From Vicinamibacteria bacterium (lineage in GTDB: Bacteria; Acidobacteriota; Vicinamibacteria; Fen-336), in NCBI GenBank assembly GCA_025994075.1, contig JAMQGV010000005.1, forward strand, positions 108,328 through 172,327: a stretch of DNA of 64,000 nucleotides, given 5' to 3'. Position 1 is the stretch's first letter. Every line of letters begins with the position of its first letter. Positions 17,050-25,862 of the stretch are shown one piece after another. A program made the translations under genes and the position numbers. Below the pieces are notes generated by a model that did no database searches, was not told where the DNA came from, and was given only the letters and a program-made list of their open reading frames with translations.

Positions 17050-17904
17050 TCAGTAGCACAAGGGGCCCGGACACACAACGCATTGCAGGCCACCGTTCGG
17101 TGAACAGGTGCCTTGGCGATTCTGTGCGCACGTGTACTGCCCGTTATTGCACCGCCCGGTCGGCTTGCCACAAGATGCGTTGCTGGGCACGCCGGTACAG
17201 GCCGGATAGCCGCTGGGATTCGGGGGAGTGGGGCTGGCCGTCGGTCGAGGTGTCGGCGTCGGCGTTGGGAGTGGCGTCGGTGTCGTGCCCGGCGTTGGAG
17301 TGGCGGTCGGAGCGGGGGGCGGTCCGGGCGGGGCAACGGGCGAGCAGGTGATGCCGCCAGATGGGGCCGGCCCACCCGTTGTAAAGGTCACCTGCAGCAC
17401 GCCCGAAACTGATTGGGGGCCCTTGTTGTAAACGAACACCTTTCGCGCACCAGGCGCGGTCGGGTCGACCGTGAGGTCATGGGACAGTACCTGTGTCTCG
17501 AAGACCGCTGGTTTACTGGTTCCTTGATCGCCGCCATAGATTCTGCAGCCGTCGTTGACAGCAGCTTGCACGCTTGGGCAACCGGCGAACGTGTAAAGGA
17601 GATCGACGTCGCTAGCGGATTCGTTCCAGTCGCCCGTGATTCTGAGCACTCCGACCAAGGTCGTTGAGCCGGTGGTCCCGCTACCTGGGAGATTGAAGCC
17701 CACCGAAATGCCGTCGTTGTTTGGGATCCCGCTGAAGCCCATGCAAGACAACACGGACGTCTGGGCCTGTGAGCCAGGCGGTGTTGCGGTTGCTGATGGA
17801 GTCGACGGAGTCCCGCCACCACCTCCACCGCAGCCCTGCAACAGCACAGAGAAGAGGATCAGCGGACCCGCGCCCTGGGCGGGCCTGGTTCGCGCTGCAG
17901 GCAT
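17050..17904 (-). CDS. Lipoprotein with Pro/Thr-rich linker, unknown function
   Basis: 284 residues from ATG 17904 (another ATG six codons upstream is possible). A short signal peptide ends in the lipobox LLQGC followed by a Gly run, so it should be lipidated at the envelope. Then come a low-complexity Thr/Pro/Ser linker, a beta-rich domain (about 50-190, with DVDLLYTFAGCPS and KVFVYNKGPQ), and a second long linker of PTPTP repeats. A C-terminal Cys-rich tail carries about nine cysteines, probably in disulphides. The base composition is visibly less GC-rich than its neighbours, which suggests acquisition from elsewhere. No family is recognised. Confidence 0.7.
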   Translation of the reverse strand: MPAARTRPAQGAGPLILFSVLLQGCGGGGGGTPSTPSATATPPGSQAQTSVLSCMGFSGIPNNDGISVGFNLPGSGTTGSTTLVGVLRITGDWNESASDVDLLYTFAGCPSVQAAVNDGCRIYGGDQGTSKPAVFETQVLSHDLTVDPTAPGARKVFVYNKGPQSVSGVLQVTFTTGGPAPSGGITCSPVAPPGPPPAPTATPTPGTTPTPLPTPTPTPRPTASPTPPNPSGYPACTGVPSNASCGKPTGRCNNGQYTCAQNRQGTCSPNGGLQCVVCPGPLCY

Positions 17905-17991
17905 TTCTGCTCCTCCCGTCAATCGATGTTCAGGAACGCGGCGGGCCCTCCCGCAGGGTCCGGAGGGTAGCCCAACTTCGCCCCGGCCATT

Positions 17992-20900
17992 CTAGGCAAG
18001 ATCCCATGAACCGACTGGGGAAAGCTCCTTGAACTCGTGGGGGACGGGTTCTGGAAGTCGCCAGCGGACAGTGATGGGCCGCTCGCCCTCCCAGTCGATG
18101 AACTCGACGTCGCCGCAGTAGATGAATGGGGCGGCGCCACGCCCGCTGACCTTGCCCGTCTTGCGGATGAAGAGATGAACGGCCGTGCCTTTGGCCTTGT
18201 GGGTCTTGATCAACTGCCCGTGGCCGTCCGCCTGCCGGGTGCGGTTCTGGCTTTCCCACTGGAAGACCGTTGGGCTCAGGAAGTGGTCCTTGTACTGGAA
18301 ATCCGTGCCCTTGCCGCTCTTGTCTAGGGTGACGAGCAAGAAGATGTGACCGGGCCGGGTGACGAAGCCTGCGTTCCACACCGCGGTCGAGAACGGGAAG
18401 CCGAACAGCGGAGGGATCTGCTCCCTCGAGTAGCGGCGCCAAAGCTGTAGGCCCTGGTCGCTTTGGCCCGATGGGCGCAGCAGCCAGGTGCCGTGTTCGT
18501 CCTGTTCGAGCACTACCGAGTGCAACGTGCCCGGGCGGCCGGCGTCAGGGCCGAACCAGCCGCGGAGGATTTCGGGGAGGCGGTTGCGGTCTTCGCCCGG
18601 AGCCTTGACCACGTTGAGGGCGACCTTCACGAAGTCGGCCTCGAACTCCTTGCCGTCGATCAGCAGGCGCGTCGGTCCGAGGGGGAGGCCGGGCTGCTGG
18701 TCGCGGTTCGGCAGGAAGATCATCGGCCGGTCGTTCGCGTGCGAGACCTTGCATACGTGGGCGGCGTCGGGTCGTCGGGTCAGGCGCTCGACGTACTCGG
18801 CCAGGCGCCAGTCGGCCAACTCTCGCGTGAGTTCCTGCAGGGCCACCCGCTGGGCCGGGTCGACCGCGAAGGTCGTCCTGAACACGCCGTTCGTGTACTC
18901 GAAGTAGGGCGTGCCGCCGGTGCCGCGGCCTTCCGTCCACGCCTTGATCGGGTTCTCCTCCAGGTGCCGCTTCAGGCCGGCCGGCGTCGCCGCCCTGGGG
19001 CCGAGGTCGGTCACGAGGAGGTGGTTGCGTGAGGCCAGGGCCCGCACCGCCTCGACGAGCGTATCGATGGTGATCTCGCCCGGGAATGCGTCCTCGTTGA
19101 GCATCGCCAGCAGGACGAGCATCTTGTAGCTCTTCGTCATCTGCGTGTCGTCGAGCTCGCTCAGGAACGCCTGGTGGCGGTCGAAGGCCGCGGCCTGGGT
19201 CTCGTCGAGGCCGCCTTGCGCGCGCACGAAGCCGAGCCACGAGCCGTGGTTGGCGCGGGCCGCGCGCGGGTTGTAGCCCTCGTGGAAGGCCTCGGCCGCT
19301 CGCGGGCGGGCGCCCTGCAGCTCCACGAACTCCTCGTAGTAGCGCTTGAGGGCCTCTTCCTTGTTCGCCGTGACGCGGATCAGGCCGCGCAGGATGTCGA
19401 TCGTCTCCAGCTCGTAGGTGACCTCGCAGCCGGGGGCGATCTCGACCGGGCCCTGCTTCAGCCGCTCCAGCATGTTGAGGATGGGCTGGCCACCCGACGG
19501 GAGGCTGAAGAGGGTCTGGGGCTTGAGCAGGAACGTGCGGTGGTTGCCGATGTAGTCGATGACGGTGAGGCGCTTGTCGTCGTGCGACTTGCGCAGCCCG
19601 CGGCCGAACTGCTGGAGCCAGAGCACGCGCGACTCCGTGGGGCGCAGCATCAGGACCGTGTCGAGCTCCGGCAGGTCGAGGCCTTCGTTGAAAATGTCGA
19701 CCGCGCAGAGGACGTCGAGGTGGCCGGCGGACAGCTCCTCGAGCGACTGGGTGCGGGGCGCCGAGGTGTCGCCGGAGTGGACCGCGACCGCGCGCAGGCC
19801 CGCGTCCTTGAAGAAGCCGGCCATGAAGTCGGCGTGGCGCTGCGAGACGCAGAAGGCGATGGTGCGCGTGCCCCCGCGTCGGCGGAGCTGGTCGAGTGCG
19901 TTCGCCGCGCGGGACTGCGTCGCGACGTGGTTCGTCAGCTCGTCGGTGTCGAAGCGGGAGTTGCGCCACGGGATGTTGCGGTAGTCGACGTCGTCCGGGA
20001 CGCCGAAGTAGCGGAAGCGACAGAGCAGGTCTCGCTTCACGCCCTCGACGAGATCGCAGCGGTAGACGAGGTTCTCCTGGCACAGGCCGAGCAGGTCGCC
20101 GCCGTCCGCGCGCTCGGGCGTCGCGGTGAGCCCGAGCAGGAACTGCGGGCGGAACCAGTCGATCAGGCGGCGGTAGGTCGGGGCCGACGCGTGGTGGAAC
20201 TCGTCCACGACGATGTAGTCGAAGGCGTCCCGCGCGAAGCGCTCGAGGTGGGTCATCCGGCCCAGCGTCTGGATCGAGGCGAAGAGAACGTCCGCGTCGG
20301 GATTGCGCTCCTGGCCGGTGTACAGACCGAGATTGGCCTCGGGGCGCAGGCGGCGGAACGTGTCGCGCGACTGGGTCAGGATCTCGTCGCGGTGGGCGAC
20401 GAAGAGCAGCCGCTTGAACTCGGGGCGGTTGGAGTCGAAGGCGCTGAGCCAGGTCTTGCCCAGGCCCGTCGCGAGGACGACCAGGCCCGCCGTGTTGCCC
20501 TCGGCCCGCGTCGCCTCCAGCGCGGCGAGGGCCTCCTGCTGGATGGCGTGGGGCTGCGGGACGTCGCGCGGCTCGATGGCGATGTCGACGATGGCCGGGC
20601 GTGGCGCCTGCTCGGTGACCTTGCGGCGCGCGCGATAGCGCTCGATCCACGCGGGCGTCAGCTCGCGGGTCGCGGGGTGGTGGAAGAGCTGCTCGAACGC
20701 GGTGCGGACCTCGGAGAAGGCGTTGCCCTCGGCCGAGGAGACCGTCCGGTAGTTCCACTCGATGCCGGTGAGCAGCGCCGACTCGCTGAGGTTGGAGCTG
20801 CCGACGAACGCGACGCCCGTGCCCTCGCGCCGCTGGAAGAGGTAGGACTTGGGGTGGAAGCTGAGCGCCGGCTCGGGGCGGGGGTGCGTGTGCAGCGCCT

Positions 20901-21618
20901 CTGCGCGCCGGGTCTCGAAGACGCGGAGTTGGCGATCGCCCTCGAGGTCGAGCAGGCGGACGAGGGCGTCGGGGTCGGTCACGTCGAGGTAGTCGCCGGT
21001 GAGCAGGCGCAGGCGGCCGCCGCGGTCGAGGAACTCGCGCAGGTGGGAGACGAGGCGGCCGACGCCGCTGCCCATCACGAAGCCGACCGCGATGTCCGCG
21101 GCGTCCGAGGCCGCGAACTCGCGGGCGAGGTAGGGGAGCAGCGGGTCGGCCTCGCCGCCCGTGACGAGGCGGGGCGTCGAGCCTTCGGGCGCGCTCCCGC
21201 CGGCGAGCGTCGCGCTCGCGGGCGCGGCGGCGCGCGCGAGGTAGTTGCCCTTGCCGGGGATCACGTGGCGGACGCCGCCGCGGGGGTCGGGGACGTCGCC
21301 CTCGTAGCGCGGGATGACGTGGACGTGGAGGTGGAAGACCGTCTGGCCCGCCGCGCGGCCGACGTTGATGCCGATGTTGAAACCGTCCGGCCTGGGGTGG
21401 TCGGCGCGCTCGCTCAGCAGGTCGCGGGCGCGGTCGATGTTGGCGAGCAGTGCCGCGCGCTCCTCGTCCGCGGCGTCGAACCAGGTGGGCACGTGGCGGC
21501 GCGGGACGAGCAGCAGGTGGCCGGGGCTGACGGGGAAGCCGTCCCAGATCGCGCGCGTGAGCCGGTCCTCGAAGGCGATGCGCTCGCGCTCGGGATGGCA
21601 GAACGGGCAATCGGTCAT
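17992..21618 (-). CDS. HIT-HKD nuclease-SF2 helicase-DUF3427 fusion protein
   Basis: 1208 residues with four modules. (1) HIT domain, 1-135: CPFC (C4, C7) and the H96-L-H98-V-H100 nucleotide-hydrolase triad. (2) HKD/phospholipase-D-like nuclease, about 160-320: FHPK (H255, K257) and GSSNLSESAL. (3) SF2 helicase, about 350-700: Walker A ATGLGKT (383-389), DEFHH in place of DEAD (472-476), TATPER (498-503), and motif VI QFGRGLR (670-676). (4) C-terminal DUF3427-like region, with NHGSWLGFVR and a beta-rich end. Such proteins are presumed to act on nucleic acid and are often thought of as DNA-repair or phage-defence factors, but no accessory gene of a known defence system is adjacent. The first kilobase at the 3' end looks less GC-rich. 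All catalytic motifs are intact. Confidence 0.88.
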   Translation of the reverse strand: MTDCPFCHPERERIAFEDRLTRAIWDGFPVSPGHLLLVPRRHVPTWFDAADEERAALLANIDRARDLLSERADHPRPDGFNIGINVGRAAGQTVFHLHVHVIPRYEGDVPDPRGGVRHVIPGKGNYLARAAAPASATLAGGSAPEGSTPRLVTGGEADPLLPYLAREFAASDAADIAVGFVMGSGVGRLVSHLREFLDRGGRLRLLTGDYLDVTDPDALVRLLDLEGDRQLRVFETRRAEALHTHPRPEPALSFHPKSYLFQRREGTGVAFVGSSNLSESALLTGIEWNYRTVSSAEGNAFSEVRTAFEQLFHHPATRELTPAWIERYRARRKVTEQAPRPAIVDIAIEPRDVPQPHAIQQEALAALEATRAEGNTAGLVVLATGLGKTWLSAFDSNRPEFKRLLFVAHRDEILTQSRDTFRRLRPEANLGLYTGQERNPDADVLFASIQTLGRMTHLERFARDAFDYIVVDEFHHASAPTYRRLIDWFRPQFLLGLTATPERADGGDLLGLCQENLVYRCDLVEGVKRDLLCRFRYFGVPDDVDYRNIPWRNSRFDTDELTNHVATQSRAANALDQLRRRGGTRTIAFCVSQRHADFMAGFFKDAGLRAVAVHSGDTSAPRTQSLEELSAGHLDVLCAVDIFNEGLDLPELDTVLMLRPTESRVLWLQQFGRGLRKSHDDKRLTVIDYIGNHRTFLLKPQTLFSLPSGGQPILNMLERLKQGPVEIAPGCEVTYELETIDILRGLIRVTANKEEALKRYYEEFVELQGARPRAAEAFHEGYNPRAARANHGSWLGFVRAQGGLDETQAAAFDRHQAFLSELDDTQMTKSYKMLVLLAMLNEDAFPGEITIDTLVEAVRALASRNHLLVTDLGPRAATPAGLKRHLEENPIKAWTEGRGTGGTPYFEYTNGVFRTTFAVDPAQRVALQELTRELADWRLAEYVERLTRRPDAAHVCKVSHANDRPMIFLPNRDQQPGLPLGPTRLLIDGKEFEADFVKVALNVVKAPGEDRNRLPEILRGWFGPDAGRPGTLHSVVLEQDEHGTWLLRPSGQSDQGLQLWRRYSREQIPPLFGFPFSTAVWNAGFVTRPGHIFLLVTLDKSGKGTDFQYKDHFLSPTVFQWESQNRTRQADGHGQLIKTHKAKGTAVHLFIRKTGKVSGRGAAPFIYCGDVEFIDWEGERPITVRWRLPEPVPHEFKELSPVGSWDLA

Positions 21619-21775
21619 CGGCTCGCCTCAGGCCCTCGGGTGATCGGAAGGAGGCGATCTTAGACGATGGCCAGGCTCCGCCCCCGGCTCAGTCCCACAG
21701 CGGCCTGCGTGATCTCGCAGCCCGGGCTCGCCGCAGGCGGGAAGACGCGCGACCTCGCTGCGCGTCGGGACCGGG

Positions 21776-22363
21776 TCAGCGCCGGGGGGCTTCTCGGGTG
21801 ATCTCGAGGATGCCGGGGAGGCCGGCCTGGACGCAGGCGCGGCAGCGCCAGGCTTTCACCGGGCGCGCGGCCGTGCGGCTCGACTGGCAGACGGGGCACC
21901 AGTGCTCGTAGCGGACCCGCGTCGCGCTGCGGCGGGCAGGCTTCAGCGTGGGCCTTCGCGTCGCGGCTGCCAGGCGGCAGCGCCAGAGCGCGGCGGTCGG
22001 GTGTGCGATACCCGCCTGCGTCATCAGGCGGCGCCACTCGGGGCCGTGGGGGCGAGCAGTCGCGACGCCTGCGAGGGCCAGCGCCGCGTGCGCGGCCTCG
22101 TGAGTGAGGATGGCGTCGAGCGCCGCGAGGCGCAGCGCGCGCGGGCTGGTCTCGATGCGCTTCGCGCCGATGACGCAGCGGGCCAGGGTCCGCGAAAGAC
22201 TGGGGTTGACCACGACCGCAACCGTACTCAGGTCCGGCGCCGCCCAGCGTCGCGCGAGCCGGATCAGCAGCCGGCGGGCGCGGGTCGCGGCTTTCGGGGG
22301 AAGCGGGCGCACGACTCCTCGAGCTTCCGGTAGCGCAACGCTGCCCGCAGTCGTTGCGGTCAC
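21776..22363 (-). CDS. SprT-like zinc metalloprotein
   Basis: About 195 residues from GTG 22363; the start is uncertain and a GTG at 22312 is also possible. The SprT/Spartan-like active site is LDAILTHEAAHAAL (HExxH), with a further HGPEWRRLM (third metal His and conserved Trp), and a C-terminal zinc ribbon CPVC...CRAC. The order and spacing fit bacterial SprT-like proteins; eukaryotic Spartan cleaves DNA-protein crosslinks, while the bacterial role is unclear. The long upstream extension of the frame (Ser/Pro-rich) is probably not translated. A perfect 11-base inverted repeat covers the proposed start. Confidence 0.72.
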   Translation of the reverse strand: MTATTAGSVALPEARGVVRPLPPKAATRARRLLIRLARRWAAPDLSTVAVVVNPSLSRTLARCVIGAKRIETSPRALRLAALDAILTHEAAHAALALAGVATARPHGPEWRRLMTQAGIAHPTAALWRCRLAAATRRPTLKPARRSATRVRYEHWCPVCQSSRTAARPVKAWRCRACVQAGLPGILEITREAPRR

Positions 22364-22378
22364 GATCCGTGACCGCAA
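22354..22378. promoter_or_regulatory. Perfect 25-base palindrome at the SprT-like start
   Basis: TTGCGGTCACG-ATC-CGTGACCGCAA: 11-base arms, 3-base centre, no mismatch. It overlaps the candidate GTG of the SprT-like gene. It looks like a protein-binding site (operator of a dimeric regulator) rather than a terminator, since no T-run follows. Confidence 0.45.
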
Positions 22379-22457
22379 AGCGGTGGCACCCGGTCGATTG
22401 CCACACGAGTCATCACGGGGCGATTCTCGCGCAACCCCTCCGGCAAGGCGCCAGGCC

Positions 22458-22637
22458 TCAGCCGTGGAAGCCGAGCGGGCGGCGGGGACGGGAGGGCGGC
22501 TCGAGGAGCTGGCGGAGGGCCGCGAGGACGCTCTGGAGCTCGACGTCGTGGCCGGCGACGCGTCGCTCGAGGGCGGCGAGCTGGCGGGCAAGTTCCTCGT
22601 GGCCACGCGCGAGTTCGCGCAGGCGCACGAACCTGCG
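22458..22637 (-). pseudogene. Remnant of an ORF6N-domain protein (C-terminal coil only)
   Basis: In one minus-strand frame the 59 residues up to the stop read RRFVRLRELARGHEELARQL, ALERRVAGHDVELQSVLAALRQLL and PPSRPRRPLGF. This is the standard tail of ORF6N-type proteins (usually LRELLxxHxELAxKLxxLE, then AIRxLMxPPxxxxxxIGF). The N-terminal DNA-binding ORF6N domain is absent: upstream the frame reads antisense-like sequence of the GH9 gene. It is probably a leftover of a mobile or phage-like gene cut by the GH9 gene end. Confidence 0.5.
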
Positions 22638-22657
22638 TGTCGAGGAGGCGTCCGGCT

Positions 22658-24424
22658 TCAGCCCTCGAGCAGGGCGAAGAGCAGGATCGCGGCGGCGGTG
22701 CCGTCGAGGGTGGGCTCGTTGGTCGAGTAGTCCGCGAGGTCGTCGTGGTAGACGGCTTCGCCCTGGAAGCGGGCGAGCGGGTCGGGGCGGGAGAGGCGGA
22801 CGCCCTTGAGCGTCTCGAAGACGTCGCGGTAGACGGGGCCGTCGACCAGGCCGCCGACGACGGGGCGCTTGGTCAGGCTGGTCGTGCTCAGGTGGACGTC
22901 GGTGGGGAACGGGCCGGCGGCCGGGAGGCCGGTGAACATCGACGTGCCCCACGGGTTGCGGCCGAGCAGCCACTCGACGTGGACGAGGGCCAGCGCGCGC
23001 GCCTCGCGGGTGCCGGTCATGCGGTCGAGCAGCAGGGCCTGGGTCGCGAGCGCCGTCGCGAAGTTGTTCGAGCACCAGGCGAACGGCGCGGCCATGCCGT
23101 ACGGGTTGCGCGCGGCGCGCGCGGCGGTCGCGGCGAGGCCCGCGCGGTAGAAGCCCTCGAGCTCGCGGCGCAGATCGGGCGGCGCGGTCTCGTGCAGCGC
23201 GTGGTGCCCGTAGGCGAAGAACGGGTAGTGCTGGTAGTGGCCGGGGCGGTCGATCGCCCACCAGCCGCCGGCGCCGAACGCGCGGGCGTGGCGCGCGGCG
23301 TCCTCGGCGTACGCGGCCTCGCCGGTGACGCGGTGGAGTTCGGCCGCGCCCCACGCCATGTCGTCGGTCCAGCTCTCCTCCCCGTAGCGGTAGGGCGCGC
23401 CGTACGAGTTGCCCTGCTGCACGCCGGGCCGCGCCTGGCCCAGCGCGTAGACCTCGCGCGCGGCCTGCAGGCAGCGCGCGGCGAAGGCGGGGTCGCGCTC
23501 GCGGAAGGCCTCGAACCCGAGCGCCATCGTCGCGGCGTAGCGGCCGGCGAGGTTGGCGAGGCCGTCGCTCGCGCTCCGGTGCTCGCGCAGACCCTGGGGC
23601 TGGCCGTCGGCGAAGTAGACGACGCGCTCGCGGCCGGGGCCCCAGCCGTAGTCGACGCGGTCGTCGTGCGGGAGGCGCCAGCCGGCGTGGTCGCGGTCGT
23701 CGGCGACCTGGTGGTACAGCTCGTCCGGCGCCGGGTGGAGCTTCAGCATCCACTCGAGGCCGTGGCGCGCCTCGTCGAGGACGTCGGGGAGGCCGTTGGG
23801 CGCCTGGGGCCGGCCGAGGGCGTCGTGGGTGTCGGCGAACGCCGCCGGCGCGAAGCGGTGCGCGAGGAGGAGGTGCGCGGTCGAGGTCGACGACGTGAGC
23901 AGGTACTTGAGCTGGTCGCCGGCGTCGTGCCAGCCGCCGCGGGCGTCGAGGTACGTGCCCGCGGGGCGGGGGCCGTAGGCGGTGCGGCCGTCGAGCGCGT
24001 GGCAGACCTGGTCGAGGAACGGGTTGTAGCCGCAGCGCTGCTGTCGCACGAACGCGAGCAGCGCGTCGGCGAGGCCGGCGTACGGTCGCTCCTTCACCTC
24101 GAACGGGTGCCGCGTCGCCTGGCGGCCGCGGCCGATCACCAGCTCGTAGCGGCCGACTTCGCGCACCGTGCTCGCGTCGACGAGGTAGTGGCGGGCGATC
24201 GATCCCCAGCGCGCCGGCAGCTCCTCAGGTGCGATCCGCGCCACGCGCCGCCCCGCCGCGTCCCGCACCTCGACCCGGCCCGCGAGCGGCGCGTCGGCGA
24301 GCACCACCAGCCGCCTGGCGTCGCCCGGCGCGGACCCGACGAGGCTCCCGCGCACGACGGGGAGCTCCTCGGCCGAGGCCCCGCCGGCCAGCAGCAGCAC
24401 GAGCGCGCAACGGAGGGCCCGCAT
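22658..24424 (-). CDS. Glycoside hydrolase family 9 protein (cellulase-like)
   Basis: 588 residues from ATG 24424. It starts with a signal peptide (LRCALVLLLAGGASAEE). An N-terminal Ig-like domain follows (about 20-110, as in CelD-type GH9), then the (alpha/alpha)6 catalytic domain. Catalytic features: GGWHDAGDQLKYL (the nucleophile-activating Asp pair), the conserved LLGRNPWGTSMFTG with downstream H, and DYSTNEPTLDGTAAAI with the general-acid Glu. It should cut beta-1,4-glucans or related glycans outside the cytoplasm. A C-terminal cellulose-binding module or dockerin is not present. The glycogen debranching gene at 29.7 kb is the only other glycan gene nearby. Confidence 0.9.
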   Translation of the reverse strand: MRALRCALVLLLAGGASAEELPVVRGSLVGSAPGDARRLVVLADAPLAGRVEVRDAAGRRVARIAPEELPARWGSIARHYLVDASTVREVGRYELVIGRGRQATRHPFEVKERPYAGLADALLAFVRQQRCGYNPFLDQVCHALDGRTAYGPRPAGTYLDARGGWHDAGDQLKYLLTSSTSTAHLLLAHRFAPAAFADTHDALGRPQAPNGLPDVLDEARHGLEWMLKLHPAPDELYHQVADDRDHAGWRLPHDDRVDYGWGPGRERVVYFADGQPQGLREHRSASDGLANLAGRYAATMALGFEAFRERDPAFAARCLQAAREVYALGQARPGVQQGNSYGAPYRYGEESWTDDMAWGAAELHRVTGEAAYAEDAARHARAFGAGGWWAIDRPGHYQHYPFFAYGHHALHETAPPDLRRELEGFYRAGLAATAARAARNPYGMAAPFAWCSNNFATALATQALLLDRMTGTREARALALVHVEWLLGRNPWGTSMFTGLPAAGPFPTDVHLSTTSLTKRPVVGGLVDGPVYRDVFETLKGVRLSRPDPLARFQGEAVYHDDLADYSTNEPTLDGTAAAILLFALLEG

Positions 24425-24446
24425 CGGCCGGGATGCTAGCGCCATC

Positions 24447-25862
24447 TCAGCCGAGGTAGCGGCGCTTCATCTCCTCCGTGATCGGGATGCGCTCGAGCAG
24501 GGCGTGGAACTGCGGCTCCGTCATCACGCGCACGCCGAGGGACTTCGCCTTCTCGAGCTTCGCGCCCGCCTTTGCGCCCGCCACCAGCACGGTCGTCTTC
24601 TTCGTGACGGACGAGGCGTAGACCGCCCCGCGGATCTCGACGCTCATCTGGATGCCGACCTGGGTCAGGTTCTCGAAGGTGCCCGAAGACGCGAACACCT
24701 GGCCTGCGATCGATTCGCCCATGTCTTCCACCTCCTGCCGCGCGCGCTGCTGCGCCACCGGGTCCGCTTCCGCCGCCTCCGCGGGTCTCGCCGCCACGGC
24801 ATCCGTCGCGCGCCGCTTCGTCGCGCTCGCCGGCGTCTGCAGGGCCTCGAGCCGGGTGACGATGCGCGCCGCGTCCGGGCCGCCGGCGCGGTCGAGCGCC
24901 GCCTTCAGGTCGCGGGCGCGGGGCTTCGCGCCGCGGGCGAGCAGCGCTTCCACGCAGGCGAGCGAGCCGGCGACGGCCGCCGCGAGCAGCGGGTGCGGCG
25001 AGCCGGCAGTGCTGCGATTCGGATCGGCTCCGGCCGCGAGCAGCGTCTCCAGCATCGGGAGGTCGCTACGCGCGGCGGCGCGGGCGAGCGGCGCGTCGCC
25101 CCCGCCGCCGTCGTCCGGACCGGCGCCGGCCGCGAGCAGGTGCCGCGCCAGCTCGTGGGCGCCCGCGCTGACCGCCAGCGCCAGCACCGGGGTGCCGTTG
25201 CCCGTGCGGGCCCGGGCCAGCGCCGGGTCGCGCCCGATCTCCGCGATCGCCGCCTCCTCGTGGCGGGCGCGGTCCGCGTCGGAGAGCGCCTTCGGCGCCG
25301 GCGTCACCCGCGCGCGCTCGAGCTGGCGCGCCTGCTCCTCGCACAGCCGCTGGCGGTACTCCGGGCTCCGCGGCTGCTCGCGCGCGACGAAGGAGTCGAG
25401 TGTCGCGCGTTCGGCGTCCGACAGCCAGCCGGGCTCGGCGCCGCCGGCCAGCATCGCGTCGACCACATCCCAGCGCGCGTTCTTCACCGCGTCGCGGAAG
25501 TGGCTCCGGTACTTCGCCACGGGCGCGCCGGCCTTCAGGACGTGCTCGACGACGTCGAGCTTGCGGTTGGCGATGGGGAAGGCGAGCAGCGGGAAGGCGG
25601 AGCCCTCGGGGTCGAGGCTCGCGCCGCGCTCGACCAGCAGCTTCACCACCTCCAGGTGGCCGCGGCCGGCGGCGGCGGCGAGCGGCGACGCGAAGCCGAT
25701 CGTGCGCTCCTCGATCTCGGCGCCGCCGTCGAGGAACGCGCGGACGGCGAGGGCGTCGCCGCGCACCGCGGCGTCGGTCAGGTTGACGGGCGGCAGCGGC
25801 CGCGCCGCCGCGTCTTCGGTCAGCGCGGTGAGCGCCGCGATCAGTCGATCCGGGTTTCCCAC
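24447..25862 (-). CDS. Ankyrin-repeat protein with C-terminal BRCT domain
   Basis: About 471 residues from GTG 25862, which overlaps the end of the upstream gene by 22 bases. Ankyrin-type repeats occupy about 30-135 (e.g. ASPLAAAAGRGHLEVVKLLVERGASLD) and about 225-330 (e.g. DAPLARAAARSDLPMLETLLAAGADPN), separated by a charged helical stretch. The last 90 residues form a BRCT domain: AVYASSVTKKTTVLVAGAKAGAKLEKAKSLGVRVMTEPQFHALL follows the phospho-peptide- or DNA-end-binding fold seen in NAD-dependent ligases. There is no signal peptide, so the protein should be cytoplasmic. BRCT fused to ankyrins is unusual in bacteria. Function unknown; a scaffold is the likely role. Confidence 0.8.
   Translation of the reverse strand: MGNPDRLIAALTALTEDAAARPLPPVNLTDAAVRGDALAVRAFLDGGAEIEERTIGFASPLAAAAGRGHLEVVKLLVERGASLDPEGSAFPLLAFPIANRKLDVVEHVLKAGAPVAKYRSHFRDAVKNARWDVVDAMLAGGAEPGWLSDAERATLDSFVAREQPRSPEYRQRLCEEQARQLERARVTPAPKALSDADRARHEEAAIAEIGRDPALARARTGNGTPVLALAVSAGAHELARHLLAAGAGPDDGGGGDAPLARAAARSDLPMLETLLAAGADPNRSTAGSPHPLLAAAVAGSLACVEALLARGAKPRARDLKAALDRAGGPDAARIVTRLEALQTPASATKRRATDAVAARPAEAAEADPVAQQRARQEVEDMGESIAGQVFASSGTFENLTQVGIQMSVEIRGAVYASSVTKKTTVLVAGAKAGAKLEKAKSLGVRVMTEPQFHALLERIPITEEMKRRYLG

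Noticed and set aside
17992..21618. Assignment of the helicase fusion to DISARM, BREX or a similar named defence system
   Set aside because: No methylase, DrmA/B-type, PglZ or other accessory gene of these systems is next to it, so only the domain layout is reported.
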